Shown: piece by piece, positions 1-10,677 of the stretch
Position numbering within the stretch: position 1 is the stretch's first letter
How the letters are laid out: every line of letters starts with the position of its first letter
Source: Pegoplata infirma
Taxonomy: Eukaryota > Arthropoda > Insecta > Diptera > Anthomyiidae
Length of the DNA: 64,000 nucleotides
NCBI GenBank assembly: GCA_963921195.1
Contig: OY992538.1
Location: 6,534,330-6,598,329, forward strand
Direction: 5' to 3'
Made by a program: the position numbers and the translations under genes
The notes under the pieces: generated by a model
Database searches by the model: none
The model's input: only the letters and a program-made list of their open reading frames with translations
What the model was told of the DNA's origin: nothing

Positions 1-203
1 ATAAAAAAACATAATTTTTTTTTTTTTTTTGTTTAAAAGTCCTTTTTTGCTAAAACCCCAATTTTGAGGCTCAAAGTGGAGACAGAAGATAAACTCCGAT
101 CGGAGTAATATTTTGCATGTGAGCTACCCTTAGGGGACCGACACTTTTGGCGGGTATTAGAATTTGATCAGAGAGAAAAGCCCAAAAACGAGCCACCCTA
201 TTG
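1..203 (-). repeat. Copy of host repeat also found around 18530-18600 and 20503-20620
   Basis: Read on the minus strand, this carries the order gggtggctcg, ctctctgatc, ccctaaggg, ctcacatgcaaaatat, gatcggagt, and caaaattg seen at 18530-18600 and 20503-20590. In that second copy a TA-flanked element splits the repeat at its TA, which proves the insertion point. Confidence 0.6.
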
Positions 204-205
204 TA

Positions 206-1130
206 CACTCAAAAAAAAACTGTAATTTTAACAAAAAAAAAGATTGTAAACCTACAAGAAAATTTGCTGGTTTTGAACCCACAATTTTTTTGGTAAAGTT
301 AGCAAAAATGTTTTGCCAAAAATTAGTTAACTGAAATTTTTTTTATTTTTTTTTATTTTAACTAACAATTAGTTCATACACATTTGAGGACCCCATTGGG
401 TTCGGACCCGATAGGTCCAGACCCCAATGGGTCTGGAACTAGTTGGATTATTTAAAAATCGTCATAGTTTTTGATTCAAAATTTGTGTCCGTTTCGCTCT
501 ACCTTGCTTAGTTTTTGAGATACGGCTTTTGGTTATTTTGCAGTCTTGTTCTACGTGTTGAGAGCTACAAAAATGATATTAGACTTTTTGTTGTGTAGGC
601 AATATTTACCGAGGCATGAGCATTTTAAAATTTTTGGGAATTATAACTTTTTTGAATCCAAAGTTAGGATCCATTAGGGTCCACACATGTGAAGAGGACC
701 GGCGATACTATGGACAGCCCGAGAATCAAAAATGGCCACCATTTTGCTCCATCTGGCTTAGTTTCCGAGATAGCGCCAGTTAAAGTTTTCTTTAAAAAAA
801 AAAAATTTACAATTTATTTTTGCTGATATTAGCAAAAAAGCTTTTAAAAATTTGGTCAACTCAATTTCAAACTTAGCAAAAAATAATAGTTCAAATTTTG
901 TTTAAAAACGCTAATGCGCTAAGTGAAGTTTGCAAGATATTTTTGCTAACATGCTAATCTCAAAATTTGCTAAAGGTTAGCTTATTAGCAAAAAAAATTA
1001 GTAAATTTAGTAAGAGAGGTTAGTTGAATATCACAGTACTCATTTTGTATATTCCAAACAAAATAAAGAGTTGGAGAATTTCCGAAATGTTATAAAACGT
1101 ATTAAATTAGGGTTTCATTTATAAAATAAA
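206..1130. repeat. AT-rich repeat with CACTC...CTGTAATTTTA start, right end unclear
   Basis: At 204-205 a TA is followed by CACTCAAAAAAAAACTGTAA, the same type of left end as the element at 18601. The sequence to its left (1-203, reverse strand) is the same host repeat that flanks 18601-20502. The interior is AT-rich with many ttagcaaaaa motifs and a (TTGGGGTC/GACCCCAA)-like inverted motif at 390-435. I could not find a matching right terminus. No gene is seen. Confidence 0.4.
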
Positions 1131-1267
1131 AGGACGAGGATTCGTAGTTTGATGTTGGTTTCGTTGTTTGCTGTTGCTGCGTTGCTGTCTGACAAAAGAC
1201 TCTTATGGAGCCTAAACCAAATGGCAGTAGGACAGTTTATTCTACTTTCCGCAGCCAATAATGCCTA

Positions 1268-2062
1268 CACTCAAAATAATTACTCTGTTAAATACTCTGT
1301 AAAATGACTGTAATCTCAATTCGACAGAGTTATCTGTCGAAATACAGATTTTAAGAAAATACTTTGTATTTTCTTGTGACTGAGAAACAAAATTTTATCT
1401 GTAATTTTACTTTTTACTTTATAATCTCTATTTTCCAGATAATAAACAGATTTTTTTTTTTTTTTTTAAACTGATTTTAGAAAAATACTTTGTTTTTTTC
1501 TCGTAACCAAAATACTAAATTTCATTTGTAATTTTACTGACTGCTCTGTAATACCGTTTTCAAATAAAAAACACTTCAACACTTTTACGAGGATGACTTG
1601 TAAAATTGGAGTTACTCATTAAAAACTCGTAATATTCACAAAAATAAAAGAGGAAATTTACAATTTGGAAGCATTAAATCGGGCAAATTTAACAAAATTT
1701 TAATTTTAATTAATTAATTTTTTTTTTATTTTAATTAATGTTTTTGATGCAGAGAAGTTTTACTCATAAAATGGATTTAACTAAAACTTTGTAAATTTAC
1801 AGAGTTTTTTTGTAAAATTTTTTGAACTCATAAAATGCATTTAACTAAAACTTTATAAATTTTCAGAGTTTTTTTGGTAAAATTTTTTCGGGTGTATCAA
1901 TATTGTATAGATAATTCTGTAAATTTGCAGTTTTTTATCGAAATCATTTTACAGAGTTTTCTTCGTAAAATAACAAAAAATCTTGCTGGTTGGAATTCTA
2001 TGGTATTTTCTGCTGGCTCAGCAGAGTATCTCTGTAATTTAACAGAGTGATTATTTTGAGTG
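1268..2062. mobile_element. TA-flanked MITE, CACTCAAAATAAT ends
   Basis: A 795-bp element with terminal inverted repeats (TIRs) CACTCAAAATAATYACTCTG, matching for about 25 bp at both ends, and TA on both sides (1266-1267, 2063-2064). The inside is AT-rich with repeated tacagagtt/aactctgta motifs. It has no coding capacity. TA duplication fits Tc1/mariner-type mobilisation, but the ends are not ones I can name. Confidence 0.75.
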
Positions 2063-2067
2063 TACAC

Positions 2068-2548
2068 CAGGGATGGAAAAGTTAGTACTTTAGTACTTTT
2101 TTCAGTACCTTTTCACTCTCAAAGATACCGTAGTACCCCCGCGACTGATTTAGTACCTTTTCTATACCAGACGATTTCATAAATTTGTTCAACAAAATCT
2201 AAAAAAATTTCGGAAAATCTACCGATTTTCAAAGAAAAATTGCTTTTAAAGCTTTAAATGAATGATATTTTTAATTTTGGTCAACCTTTATTAGATTTTT
2301 CTCTAAAAAAATAAATAAACGAATAAGGATGTGCTCAATTTAAGAACTTTTATATTAAATTGTGCCCATTTTCTGTACGACGAACAATATTAGTCGGCGA
2401 CGAATTGCAACATGCAAATTCGTCACAGACGAATGACGTTCGTCGTACAGAAACTGGATATTAATTATTTTTAGTACCGTCGAGGGCGAAAAAGTACCTT
2501 TTTGGTTAAGCTCCAGTACCATATCAAAATTCCGATTTTCCATCCCTG
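2068..2548. mobile_element. hAT-like MITE, CAGGGATGGAAAA ends, perfect 8-bp TSD
   Basis: A 481-bp element starting CAGGGATGGAAAA and ending TTTTCCATCCCTG. It is flanked by identical GTGTACAC (2060-2067 and 2549-2556). An 8-bp TSD with short TIRs starting CAG is typical of the hAT superfamily. It landed exactly on the right end of the 1268-2062 MITE, so it is the younger insertion. A nested palindrome around 2374-2452 (ctgtacgacgaac) adds hairpin potential. No transposase. Confidence 0.85.
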
Positions 2549-2590
2549 GTGTACACAACACAGCCACAACAGCCAGTGGTTCCCTAACTA

Positions 2591-2665
2591 CAACTGACCG
2601 TCATCATGGATGTCGATAAGGTCGAGGTCGTATTCTTCCATCATTGCGCCCTCGACAAAAGTATT
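2591..2665 (-). other. Possible short coding remnant (acidic C-terminus-like reading frame)
   Basis: Between the hAT MITE and the 3' end of the sugar porter gene is a short stretch with higher GC than its surroundings. On the minus strand it reads MMEEYDLDLIDIHDDGQL then TAG. It resembles a terminal coding exon, but the only upstream AG (GAG/GGCGCA) is a poor acceptor. No family was recognised. It could equally be non-coding single-copy DNA. Confidence 0.2.
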
Positions 2666-2722
2666 AAAAAAAACGTTTTAATTTATTGTTTACAAAAAAA
2701 TATTATTAGTCTTATCACAGCT

Positions 2723-2728
2723 TTTATT
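2723..2728 (-). promoter_or_regulatory. Polyadenylation signal of sugar porter gene
   Basis: AATAAA on the minus strand, 107 bp after the stop codon, within AT-rich 3' untranslated sequence. A second AATAAA-like motif does not occur closer to the stop. Confidence 0.6.
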
Positions 2729-2834
2729 AAGTATACATTTAATAAATTCTTTACAATTATTTGAGTCCAAAGAATTCTTTTCTTGTGAAAACTTACAAAA
2801 TAAAATTTAGATTGCACAAATTTCAAACTTTTTT

Positions 2835-3601
2835 CTACTTAACATAAATTTCTTCCATTTCTGCTGCCTTTCGTGATTTTCCATTTCTAAATTCATCTTC
2901 AATTTCCATTAAAGTACGACCTCTAGTCTCGGGTAGATATAAATATATAAATATCACAGCTACAAATGAAAATACAGCAAACATTATAAAACATAATTCC
3001 TTGCCAAAGGCTTCCTTTAAACCGGGATATGTTTTGATACACACAAATGCTACAAAAGTACCAAATGCTATTGTTAGACCAGAAGCAGGACCTCTTACAC
3101 TTTGTGGATATAATTCAGATATCATGAAAAATGGTAGAGTAAATAAACCCAACACACTGGTAACAATAAATGATACTATGGCTATAACTGGTAAGTAGGG
3201 TATGGATTTCAGCCATGATTGTTCATGTAAAGCCAATAAAACCATACATATTGTCATGCCGATAGCAGAAATTAGACCCGATCTACGACGACCCCATTTC
3301 TCTAATATATAACCCATGGGACAGGTGGTTATAACACGGGCCAAACCAATTAAAATGGCACACATGAAGGGATCAATGGTAACACCAGCTTCAGTCGAGA
3401 TTTGTACAGCATAAACGATGATCACAAAAATACCAGTCAATTGTTGAAACGAAAACAGACCCATGAGTATTAAGAGAGGTTTATAAACTTCTGGCAATTT
3501 AAGTGATTTCAGAAATGAGGGTTTCTTTTGTCCTTCAGCTAGTTGGATATTCTTTTGTAAAATATTAAATTCAGCTAAAATTTCTGGATGTGTAATAACA
3601 G
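2835..3601 (-). CDS. Sugar porter coding exon 4 (C-terminal half)
   Basis: Encodes roughly residues 260-514 and ends at TAG (2837-2835). It starts with the rest of the central loop, then membrane 7 with the sugar-binding motif FQQLTG, the loop 8-9 motif EKWGRRRSG, and in membrane 10 the ELYPQSVRG motif. The C-terminal signature is LPETRGRTLMEIE, followed by a short charged tail ending EEIYVK. Length and motif order match a complete 12-membrane sugar porter. The 3' untranslated region runs into an AATAAA at 2728-2723. The gene appears intact and functional. Confidence 0.93.
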
Positions 3602-3660
3602 CTGGAAGAATACAATAAATGTTAATTATGATTTTAAAAGAAGTCTCCTTTATAACTTAC

Positions 3661-3969
3661 GTTCTCTATCTAAACCTCTAAAATAGTTTAGAGATTTTCT
3701 AGCTTCTGCCAAACGTGATTTAGAGATCAACCAACTAGGTGACTCTGGTAAAGGTATTACACACAGCAGGCAAAATATTTGAAATCCACTGCATATGAGA
3801 GATATCAAACGCCAATCTTCTCGTATAAAATAGCCCAAAGCATAGACTAGTGTAATACCTATTGCCGTTGATAGTGCGGTACCCAAAATTAAACGTCCTC
3901 TAATTTTAGGCATACTGATTTCTGCTGAATATACACCTAGGGGTGAACCGGATAGACCACATGAAATTC
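3661..3969 (-). CDS. Sugar porter coding exon 3
   Basis: Encodes roughly residues 158-260. It includes the membrane 4-5 region with YSAEISMPKIRG, equivalent to the family YxxEI...RG motif, and at the end of membrane 6 the hallmark PESPSWL, where the central cytoplasmic loop begins. That loop continues with an amphipathic helix (KSRLAEARKSLNYFRG). The acceptor is TTTCAATTTCAG/GA and the donor is GAAC/GTAAGT. The intron to exon 4 is only 59 bp. No frameshift or stop is seen. Confidence 0.93.
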
Positions 3970-4017
3970 CTGAAATTGAAAAAGAAATTGATTCAGATTA
4001 AGCATAACCAAAAAATT

Positions 4018-4107
4018 GTTTTTTTTTTATATCCCCCACTTATTGTTCGTCATTCCGTTTTTAACTCATCAAAATATAGGTCCCCATATAGTATATGAAC
4101 AAAATCG
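4018..4107 (+). repeat. DINE-1/Helentron-like 5' end fragment
   Basis: Short stretch in intron 2 beginning with a T-run then atatcccccac, and carrying gtcattccg, aactcatcaaaatat, and aggtcccca, the order seen at the start of the full DINE-like copies. Truncated after about 90 bp. Confidence 0.5.
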
Positions 4108-4447
4108 GACACTTCGAAATTTTTTTTTTTGTATTTTCCCAATTTTTTTACAGTTTGAAGTGCCCTTAAAAAACTCCTTTCTAATAATTTTTCAGTTTTT
4201 TATGTCCTGTTAAAAAGATGACGAATTTTCAAAAGTTCCTTAATTAAAACTTACTCAAAATCTCTTCAAAAATTGTCCAAATTATTATTTTTTAATTTTT
4301 ATTTTTTTACGTACTTTAAAATAAAAAATCCTAAAAAATTCTTAAAATTGTTATAATATTCAATTTTTCAGTTTTAAAATTTAAATCTTATTTTGAATTT
4401 TTTTCACTCTGAGAAATTCTATCGATTCCAGGGATTATGATCATACT

Positions 4448-5680
4448 GTTTATACCCAACACACAACTCTGTGGTATAGGGTATAATGAGTTTGTGCTGA
4501 TGTTGGTAACCATCCGAAATATTGGTCCTAGACCTACCTTTAAGCCAGTGACGGCCCGTGAAGTTGTCACTGGGTGCTCTCTACTTATTTAAAATATCAA
4601 AATTATGTATATAATATACATATGTTTTTCTGGATGTAACACGTTCCCGTGATAGACAAGGTTCAGTTTTATTAGTTTTTGTTAACACGCAGCCAAAATT
4701 CTTTTTTGTGTTCCATTTATTTGCAAAATAATGCTTTTTGTTAATTGTCGATGTGGTGAGGCAACAAAATGACAATAAAATAGAATTTGGGCTGCATATT
4801 ATTCAAAAATATACAAGACTAATAACATCGGATCTTTATCTATCTCGGGAACGCGTTAGGTCCAGGAAAACATGAATTTTATACTTAAATTGGCTGTTTT
4901 TAAAAATTAGAGAACACCCAGTGACAACTTCACGGACCGTTACTGCTTCAAGCATACCGATCGACTCAGAATTACTTTTTGAGTCGATTTAGCGATGTCC
5001 TTCCGTCTGTCTATCCGTCCGTCTGTCCATCTATCGGTTTAAGCACGATACAGGTCGCAGGTTTCAATCAATTGACTTGAAATTTAAAACTTAAGCATCT
5101 TTTGGCTCAAGGACGAAGCCTATTGAAATTGGAGAAAATCGGTCCATGTTAAGACCTAGTTCCCATACAAACGCCCCTTTGGATTCGGCTTAAATGACTC
5201 TAATAACCGTATTATAATAGATATGGCTTTGAAATTCAGCAGGTAATCAAATTGTGTATGCACAAATCACCATTCAAAGGAATCGGGTCAGTCCTTCTGG
5301 TAGTCCCCATACAAACCACCCTCCCGATATTCACATAACTCCCTCAAAATTCATAAAAATGCAAATGTTTGATAAAAATTTTATTTTTAGGTGTTAAACG
5401 TGTACTTTAGTAACCTAATCAAATCAAAATATAATTGGACCATTTTTGTACTTAGTCCCCCATATAAAAATTTCGACCAATATTCAGTTAAATTGGTCTA
5501 TTGAAAAAAATAAACCAATTCCACTAAAATTTGATATGTGTATGTTTTCTACACTAAATAAAGATGTAACAAAAGACAGATAAAATCGGTCCATGTTTGG
5601 ACTTGGGACCCATTTTCCGGAAACACTTGTGTAGGTTATTATATGGTCGGTCTTGACCGACTATAACTTTCTTACTTGTT
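4448..5680 (+). mobile_element. DINE-1/Helentron-like element, interrupted by hAT MITE
   Basis: Begins tttatacccaacac and a small hairpin (tatagggtata), continues with the module gagtcgatttagcgatgtcc, a short GTCC/GTCT tract (4997-5040), and repeated 'aaatcggtccatg' modules, and ends in ...cttacttgtttttt. This order (T-run, TACCC hairpin, cgatctagcgatgtcc, GTCC microsatellite, ACTTG end) matches what I remember of Drosophila DINE-1/INE-1, a non-autonomous Helentron. The family name is from memory. No Rep/helicase is coded. Confidence 0.6.
4546..4945. mobile_element. 400-bp fold-back hAT-like MITE inside the DINE-like copy
   Basis: TIRs of 35 bp start CAGTGACGGCCCGTGAAGTT and end as its complement with three mismatches. 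The flanks CTTTAAGC (4538-4545) and CTTCAAGC (4946-4953) form an 8-bp TSD with one change. A second inner inverted pair (cacgttcccg / cgggaacgcg) makes nearly the whole unit fold back. It inserted after the surrounding DINE-like element. Confidence 0.8.
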
Positions 5681-5689
5681 TTTTTTTTT

Positions 5690-6600
5690 TTGATTTTTTT
5701 AAAAATCTTTGGACATGTCTAAGGTATGCTACATCGGTCATGAAATTTTAAAACGAATTAAACGGGGAAAATTTGTCTTTTTGTTAATTTTCTCAATTTT
5801 TTCGTTATTGGTCCTGTTTTTTGCAGACAGGATTAAGATTAGGATTAACTCTATTTAGTTAAAAAATTGGGTCAAATCAAGTCCAGAAATTTTTTTTATA
5901 TTTTTTTTCTGAATTTACATTCAATTAGTTAATATAAACAGGAAAAAAAATTAAGCGTTGTCCAAAATGTAAAACGGTATAAATAAATTTGAGTTAATCC
6001 TAGGATTTAACTAAATTTATTTTTCATTCTTTGCATTTTGGACAAAGCTTAATTTGTTTTTCTGTTTATATTTACTAATTGTATGTAATTTCAGAAAAAA
6101 ATTATAAAAAAAAATTCTGGACTTGATTTGACCCATTTTTTAACTAAATAAAGTTAATCCCAATCTTAATCCGGTCTGCAAAAAACAGGGCTATTTTGAG
6201 TTAAGTTTGAATTCAAATGGTTACAGAATTATGATTTGGAGTAAAATGTCTCTCTAATAATGTACTAAAAACCAATCGGTTGAAAATCACCCAAGTTATC
6301 CATTAAGTTATTAACCCCAGGCATCTAACGAGAGTCAGAATAAAAAAAATGTTATTACAGCAGAAAATTTCAATGAATTCATAAATCGGATTGTATTCCT
6401 TAATCAAGTGGTCTGCCACACGTTAGATGCCTGGGGAAGTTTTAATAACTTGGCTGATTTTTAACCGATTTTAGTTTTTAGTACCTTATTAGAGAGGCAT
6501 TTTACTCCAAATCAAAATTCTGTAACGACCTAAATTCAAATTTAACTTGAAATACCAAAAAAATTGAGAACACAGAAAAAAATTCATATTTTTGTGAGAC
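5690..6600. repeat. Palindromic AT-rich element with a nested 381-bp MITE
   Basis: Inverted arms of about 170 bp (6195-6335 and 6425-6570) share atttggagtaaaatg and aaaatcaSccaagttatt, around a centre holding ccaggcatctaacg on both sides. The left arm is split at 5811-6191 by a second palindrome. The arm sequence recurs in the MITE at 59253-59507, so the two belong to one family. Confidence 0.55.
5811..6191. mobile_element. MITE with CCTGTTTTTTGCAG ends (full-size copy)
   Basis: TIRs of about 40 bp run through CCTGTTTTTTGCAGACMGGA, ttaagatt, and ggattaact. A deleted copy at 13222-13354 has the same ends flanked by TA. The two arms of this copy continue inward (tgggtcaaatcaagtccag), making it a near-complete fold-back. 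Confidence 0.7.
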
Positions 6601-6624
6601 ATATTTTTACCCACTAATGAATAT

Positions 6625-6760
6625 ATATAGGTAGGCTGACCATTCGTACTGGATTGATCAGTACATGTACTGATTTTTAGTCACGTGTACTGATCAAAAT
6701 ACCTTGTACTGATTTGTACTGATTTTTTAAAATTTGTACTGATTGTACTGATTTTTGGAC
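6625..6760. repeat. GTACTGATTTTT minisatellite
   Basis: About ten loose copies of gtactgatt(ttt) at intervals of 10-25 bp. No coding content. Confidence 0.6.
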
Positions 6761-7163
6761 ATTTCCAAATAAAAAATTATTTTAAAAATTTTATACCAAA
6801 ACTATTATTTCCATCAAATAATTTAGTAGAGAAGTTTTATAAAAGCTTAGTCTGAAATACTTTCTAGTAGTATTAAAAAATGTCTAGGAATCTTAAAGCT
6901 TGTGAGTCCGAAAAAAAATTCGTAACGAAAATTAATTTGTATATGAAAAAGCGCACATAATCTGATTGTGAGTTGGTTTTTATAGGGAATAGTTCAAGAT
7001 GATAGATTTTCTATATTTTTAGGAAGAAATTTTAATTCGATGAGTCCAAATAAAAATAAGATGTGTGGATGAGGTAAAGTCATTGGTATTTGCGGGGTTT
7101 TATCCCGAAAAAATGGACTCAAAATATCTCAAAACTTGAGAATTGGGGCGATTCTCAAAAAAA

Positions 7164-7386
7164 GGGGCTCCCGTAGGCTAGTTGGTAGCGTGATAGCCTT
7201 TCAACGTGGGGGTCGTGGGTTCGATTCCCACCAGAACCCTTGGTTTTTTCGCTACAACGAGACAACGGTCATTGTTACCAGTTCTCGGTTAGGTGGAATT
7301 TATTAAAAATGAGTTGTAAATAATTAGAAAAAATAAATAAAAATAATTGATCATGTGATCAAAACTATTATTATTATTATTAATAA
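7164..7386 (+). mobile_element. tRNA-derived SINE-like unit with (ATT)n tail
   Basis: The first 75 bp look like a tRNA: an A-box-like stretch (gtaggctagttggtagcg, 7171-7190) and a perfect B box GGTTCGATTCC (7218-7228) inside a good T arm (gtggg ... cccac). The acceptor and anticodon stems do not pair well, so it is not a functional tRNA. About 140 bp of unrelated sequence follows, ending in an (ATT)n run (7368-7383). Head, body, and simple-repeat tail are the layout of a tRNA-derived SINE. No target duplication was found. Confidence 0.5.
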
Positions 7387-7446
7387 AATATTGGTCATAA
7401 CTGGGCCATTCCAAAAAATTTAGCTCAAATTTTAGTCATTTTTGGA

Positions 7447-8462
7447 AATGGTGTCTCAGATTAATTTGAACCTTGACACATAGATAGCCCTCATAAATAT
7501 GATATATGTACCATATATCGTTTTTTTACATTTGGTGTATTTAACGAATTATGGCGGGTCAAAGATTGACTTTTTAGGCAAAAGTAAGAAAAATACATCA
7601 CGTTTAAAGAGCTGTAACTTCTTAACCAATGACCCGATTTTCACAAATTTAGGCTCATGTGAAAGCTGGGGTTCTTCTTTTAGAAAATATTTTTCAAATA
7701 ACACAGTTTTTTTTACAGAAATGATGCAAAAATGCAAAAACATTTTTTCTTTTCGAATATTTAAAAAAACACATCTTCGATTTTTTTTTTTAAAATTCTG
7801 GTGAAAAATAACAATGTTTTGTATAACATATTCAAAATTCAGACTGGGATCTCCATAAGATCAAAAAATATTCTGTTTTCAGTACGAGGTTCTCATATTT
7901 TTCCCTTAGAAAATTTAAATTTCTAATGTTTTGAATGTTTTCAAAATTTTAATAGTATAATTTTCTTTGAAAATTTAAATTTTTATATTGAAGAAACATA
8001 AAATTTTAATTTTCTAAGGTAAAATTTAAGAACTTCGTACTAAAACCAGAATATTTTTTGATCCCATTGGGATCCCACTCTGAATTTTGGATATGTTGTA
8101 CAAAACAGTATTGTTTATCACCAAACTTTTTTTTAAAAAAATCGAAGATGTGTTTTTTTAAATATTCGCAAAAAAAAATTTTTTTGAATTTTTGCAACAC
8201 TTCTGAAAAAAAACGTATTCTTTTGAAAATATTTCCTAAAAGAAGAAGAATTAAGCTTTCATATGAGCCATTACTTGTGATAATCGGATTACTAGTTAAA
8301 AAGTTAGAGCACGTTAAACGTCATGTATTTTTCTGACTTTTGCTAAAAAAGTCGAACTTTGACCCGCGATAATTTGAAAACTACAGCAAATTTTAAAAAT
8401 CCATAAATGCAACATATCTCATATAAACGTGGATATCTATGAGCCAAATTCTCAGTGGCGTC
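7447..8462. repeat. 1-kb fold-back repeat (two arms of about 430 bp)
   Basis: The stretch 7480-7920 recurs inverted at 7990-8440 (for example gatgtgtttttttaaatatt, gatcaaaaaatattctg, and gaccckcgat near the outer ends). The arms are clearly diverged (several indels), so this is an old copy. The open frames on both strands are mirror images and are not genes. Confidence 0.65.
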
Positions 8463-8904
8463 CAAAGGCATGTTTCCGAACAGTGGGGCGAAAATTTTTG
8501 GAATTACCCAACTTTTATTTCCATATGAGTTTTTAGAGTTCGAGACAAAATGGTCACCCTATATATAGGGTAAGTTAGGGTCAATATCTACCAATTTATT
8601 TTTTTTGGAGCACCATATAATATAAACCAGTGTCAAAAAAGGGCAATTTTAAAAATTTGAAAAAAAAAATATAACGATTTGTGATCACATCTCGAATTAT
8701 ATCTTAAAAGTTGCGTAATTTAGAGTAGAATTTTTACACTTTTAAAAAAAAAATCGAAGGTTTCGGACTTTGTCAAAAAGTCGATTTTAATTTGTAAACG
8801 TTAAAAAATAAGTGATAATTACTTTGAATAATTTTTTCATATTTTTTTTCTAAAACTACATTTAAATACCTAGAAAACTTTGGCCAACTTTTTTACGATA
8901 TCTA
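8463..8904. other. AT-rich intron sequence, nothing recognised
   Basis: Lies in intron 2 of the sugar porter gene. No terminal repeats, genes, or tandem arrays were seen. Confidence 0.5.
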
Positions 8905-9709
8905 CACTCAACCAAAAATCATTGTATTCCCAAAGAAAATCGTTGTAAATTCAACAGAAATCATTGTTGATTTTGACCCTACAAATATTTATGTTGATTT
9001 CAATAAATATTGTTGTCAGTTTTTGTAAAAGTTGATCAACTCGTTTTTTTGTTAATCAACTCGTATTTTATGTAAATTCAACTCATATTTTTGTTAATAT
9101 AAGAAATTTTATTATTAAAAAAAAAGCTTGTTGTTATTTGTAAATATTCTTTTATTAAGAATAAATCACAATATTTTTTTATTTCCGGCTTTTTAAGCTG
9201 CAATATTTGAAGATTTTCACAAAGATTTTCACACACACTTCGTTTATTCATGTTATGCACCCATTAGCCATTCTCTAATCATCTGATGATAACAAAACAA
9301 AATCCTAAAAAAAACAAAAAACGTTTTAATATAGTATGAATACATAAAGTTATCAATGTAATTTATAACTTACCAAATATTTATAGATCAGATCCTATTT
9401 TTATTTATTTTTCTAATATTAAATAATTTTATAAGAAACAAACACATTAAATAATTTTATAAGAGACATTTCACATTGCTACCAACTCACTCGTTCACTC
9501 GTTATAATAAAAAAAAAACGAACGAACAGGGTTGTTTTTTCTTTTTTGTTTTATCTATTGAATTCTGTAGAAGCCATTGTAATAGTTGAAACAAGTATAC
9601 TGATTATTCAACGATATCAACATTAATATTTGTTGAATACGGCATTATTCTGTAAAACTTGATCTACAATGGGTTTACTAATTTTTCTACTAAGATATTT
9701 CTATGAGTG
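8905..9709. mobile_element. TA-flanked element, CACTCA ends
   Basis: An 805-bp unit starting CACTCA and ending TGAGTG, with TA on both sides (8903-8904, 9710-9711). Size and ends resemble the 795-bp element at 1268. The inside is AT-rich with ttgttgatttt motifs. The TIR match is short, hence modest confidence. Confidence 0.5.
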
Positions 9710-9711
9710 TA

Positions 9712-10675
9712 TATTTTTTACTGGTCAAAATTAATTGAAAATTTAAATTTTTTTGAAAAAAATCGCCATTTTGAAAAATTGATTACTCAACACCAACACG
9801 GTATAAAAATCTGAAAATTTGAGAGCAAGTTGCATTTACTTAGTACGTACTAAAATATATCAAAAAAAAAAAACATAATCGAAGGGTGTCGGGTCTAAAA
9901 GTGAGTGATTTGGCCTGAAATGCCCCATATGCAAAAATGAGATTTAAATATTAAAACTTAAAAATGGCATACCAGAGCACTTTTAAGAATTTTTTAGGAT
10001 TTTTTTTAAAAAGTACGTAAAAAGCTAAAATTAAAAAAATGCAATTTGGACCATTAATGAAGAAGTAAAGGAATAAACTACCAATTTTTAAAAAATTGAT
10101 ATCTTTCGAACGGGCTATTAAAAAAATCTGAAAATTTACCACGAAGGAGTTTTCGAAGGGTACTAAAAACTGTAAATAAATTGGAAAATCTAAAAAAAAA
10201 ATTCAAGGTGTGCGATTTGACATGGAATGCCCCATATATACCAGCTCGGTTTCATTCAAAAGAGAATTTTTAGGCACATACTCTGGTATGTAGTTATTAT
10301 TTTTAAATTTTCCAAATGTTCACTTTGTAAGATTACAAGAAAACCCAAAGACAAAATTCAATTCTGATGGCGAAATTGAATTTAGGAGGTCAACATACAC
10401 AGAGATTAGTCAGTCTAGTTTCTAGGTCAGAACCTTTTTTGTGAGGTTGTGTTATTTATGAAAAAGAAACAAAGTACCAAAGTACAGTTTTTTATCACAT
10501 TTTTCCCCTTAGAATCGAAATTTCCAAAAACCCCGCCATAATGGATATATTTTATGAGAAGTTAATCCATATTATAAATTCCATGTTTCTAGCTTTAGTT
10601 TTTTGTACTAGAACTGATTCCGTCAGTCTCCTAAAATGTTTATAAAAGTATAAAGATTTACAGACTTTTTTCTAA
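9712..10675. repeat. Degenerate interspersed repeat in intron 2
   Basis: Contains gaatgccccatat twice (9919, 10226) and an inverted relative of 34880-35085 (accacgaaggagt ... tactaaaaactgtaaa). The same family appears around 4110-4390. No gene. Confidence 0.4.
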
Positions 10676-10677
10676 CA

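Noticed and set aside
3001..3198. Plus-strand frame opposite the sugar porter
   Set aside because: Shadow of the real exon 4 on the other strand.
7164..7239. Functional tRNA gene
   Set aside because: Good T arm and B box, but acceptor and anticodon stems do not pair and no consistent anticodon can be read.
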